Assembly (NCBI RefSeq): GCF_002811925.1
Contig: NZ_NPDS01000013.1
Location: 1 to 31,392 of the forward strand
Direction: 5' to 3'
Source of the DNA: Leptospira barantonii
GTDB taxonomy: Bacteria; Spirochaetota; Leptospiria; Leptospirales; Leptospiraceae
Length of the DNA: 31,392 nt
The position numbers were made by a program, and so were the translations under genes. A model generated the notes under the pieces. That model had not been told where the DNA came from and made no database searches. It was given only the letters and a program-made list of their open reading frames with translations. This document shows, piece by piece, positions 28,606-31,392 of the stretch (position 1 is the first letter of the stretch; each line of letters starts with the position of its first letter).

Positions 28606-29553
28606 ATGAACGAACTCAGTCGAGAGATGCTCGTCAAACGATCCAAATTCTTATCCGCGATCCGCAGATTTTTCGAGGAAAGGGATTATTTGGAAACGGA
28701 CACTCCCTTTCTCAAAGGTATACCTTCGATGGAACCGTATCTCGATCCTTTTTTGGTACATTCTCCCTCGAAAAAAGAAAAGGGTTATCTCATTACATCT
28801 CCTGAATATTCCCTCAAAGAAATTTTGTCCAAGGGTTTGGAAAGAATCTACGAGATCGCTCATACGTTTCGTTCCGGCGAGGAAGGAAGTCCGTATCACA
28901 GCGCCGAGTTTTTGATGTTGGAATTTTATACGGTCGGAATGAAACTCGATGGTCTGATGGATTTCTGCACGGAACTTTTGGAGTTTTTGAATCGGGAATT
29001 TCATCCTTTCGGTTTTGATCCGAAGAACATACGGAGAATCTCCGTGGAAAACGCCCTCAAAGAATTCGCGGGTTGCGGAATTTCCAAAGAGGAACTCGAT
29101 CGAACGATTTCGCTTAACAAATTGAGCGAGATCCCCGCGGAAAAAAGAGCTTACGAAGATTCGTTTTTTATTGTATTCTTAAACTTAGTGGAGGCGCATC
29201 TTCCGAAAGGTTTTACTTTTTTATACGATTATCCGCCGGAACTCGCGGCTCTTTCCAAAATCGAATCCGGTTTCGGGAAACGTTTCGAGTTGTATTACGG
29301 AAATCTGGAATTGGGAAACGCGTTTCAGGAACTGACCGATCCGATCGAACAGATCTTCCGCTTTCGTTCCGAACAGGAACTCCGAAAGAATTTAGGGAAG
29401 GAAGTTTTCGAGATCGATGGCGGTTTGGAACGCGCGCTCAAGGAGGGGATTCCGGATTGCTCGGGAATTTCGATCGGCTTGGATCGACTTTTACTTTGTG
29501 TTCTCGGCGGGAATTCTCTTCGGGAAATCAGTCCATATTACGGTAAGTTCTGA
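28606..29553 (+). CDS. epmA: EF-P lysyl/β-lysyl ligase (EpmA-like, class II LysRS paralogue)
   Basis: A 315-residue protein corresponding to the catalytic domain of class II lysyl-tRNA synthetase without the anticodon-binding domain, as in EpmA/PoxA/GenX. Motif 1 is near 25-45 ([15 protein letters not shown]), motif 2 contains [21 protein letters not shown], and motif 3 is [27 protein letters not shown] is also typical. It is expected to attach a lysine or β-lysine to elongation factor P; the partners EpmB and EF-P are not in this window. GAGGAAAA precedes the ATG. Confidence 0.88.
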   Translation: MNELSREMLVKRSKFLSAIRRFFEERDYLETDTPFLKGIPSMEPYLDPFLVHSPSKKEKGYLITSPEYSLKEILSKGLERIYEIAHTFRSGEEGSPYHSAEFLMLEFYTVGMKLDGLMDFCTELLEFLNREFHPFGFDPKNIRRISVENALKEFAGCGISKEELDRTISLNKLSEIPAEKRAYEDSFFIVFLNLVEAHLPKGFTFLYDYPPELAALSKIESGFGKRFELYYGNLELGNAFQELTDPIEQIFRFRSEQELRKNLGKEVFEIDGGLERALKEGIPDCSGISIGLDRLLLCVLGGNSLREISPYYGKF

Positions 29554-29661
29554 GCGTTCCGCATTCAATTTCGGTCTTCTCGGGACCGAACTTATAATAG
29601 AGAGTAAAACTTTGGTTGCAGGGAAAGAATTCTTCCCTAAATCTTGGTGCGGCGGGGATCC

Positions 29662-30795
<1,134 letters not shown>

Positions 30796-30972
30796 ATTAA
30801 AAAATCCTATACAAACTACATGCTTGAAAGAGCATGATTTTATAACTTGTCCCAACCACCAACCTTTCTGAGGCTCGGAAAGTTTGCCGACTCCAATACG
30901 CACGCACTCCGGGCTTGTCTAAGGTTCTTGTCCTCCTCGATGAACTTTCAGGGCATTCTTGGGGCGGGTAAT

Positions 30973-31392
<420 letters not shown>

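Overview
The window looks like Leptospira, most likely chromosome II (the small replicon) around its replication and partition region. The basis is the gene content: a futalosine-pathway menaquinone gene (mqnD), metF, archaeal/fungal-type asd, the start of an aconitase gene, many spirochaete-type proteins of unknown function, and a parA-parB pair beside a winged-helix Rep-like gene. From general knowledge, asd and metF of L. interrogans lie on the small chromosome. Species cannot be assigned by reading alone.

Layout. (1) 1-4572: the tail of an unidentified gene, mqnD (+), then metF and an 837-residue discoidin/tail-fibre-repeat protein (both -). (2) 4597-7687: the putative replicon core, all on the minus strand: a rep-like gene, a 353-bp non-coding block dense in palindromes, hairpins, promoters and a strong terminator, then parB and parA, which overlap. 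Two copies of the 14-bp palindrome GTCGGACRTCCGAC lie between parA and the divergent regulator gene. Genes run mostly leftward on the left of this block and mostly rightward on its right, as expected for an origin. (3) 7688-11667: a degenerate NtrC-type regulator, a conserved unknown protein, an exported protein and a small basic protein (all +). (4) 11668-12344: 677 bp without a credible ORF but full of nested helices, read as a large structured RNA. A 71-residue zinc-ribbon protein follows directly. (5) 12618-18971: a SpoIIE-type PP2C phosphatase (-), then an MBOAT O-acyltransferase (+), a polytopic membrane protein (-) and a membrane-anchored SGNH-like protein (+), which together look like a cell-envelope acylation locus. 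(6) 19038-23578: asd, a spirochaetal unknown and pyk (+). (7) 23614-31392: a DUF1963 protein, a YqjD/YqjE-like membrane stress operon, a coiled-coil protein, pterin carbinolamine dehydratase, an OmpR-type response regulator, a DUF4279 protein, a degenerate STAS protein, an EpmA-like lysyl ligase, an inner-membrane-anchored OmpA-domain protein and the 5' part of an aconitase gene.

The two most unusual places are the rep leader (5506-5858), where the sequence suggests an antisense-RNA plus attenuator copy-control circuit, and the large RNA-like block (11671-12344) with its zinc-ribbon partner. No tRNA, rRNA, insertion sequence or CRISPR array was found.
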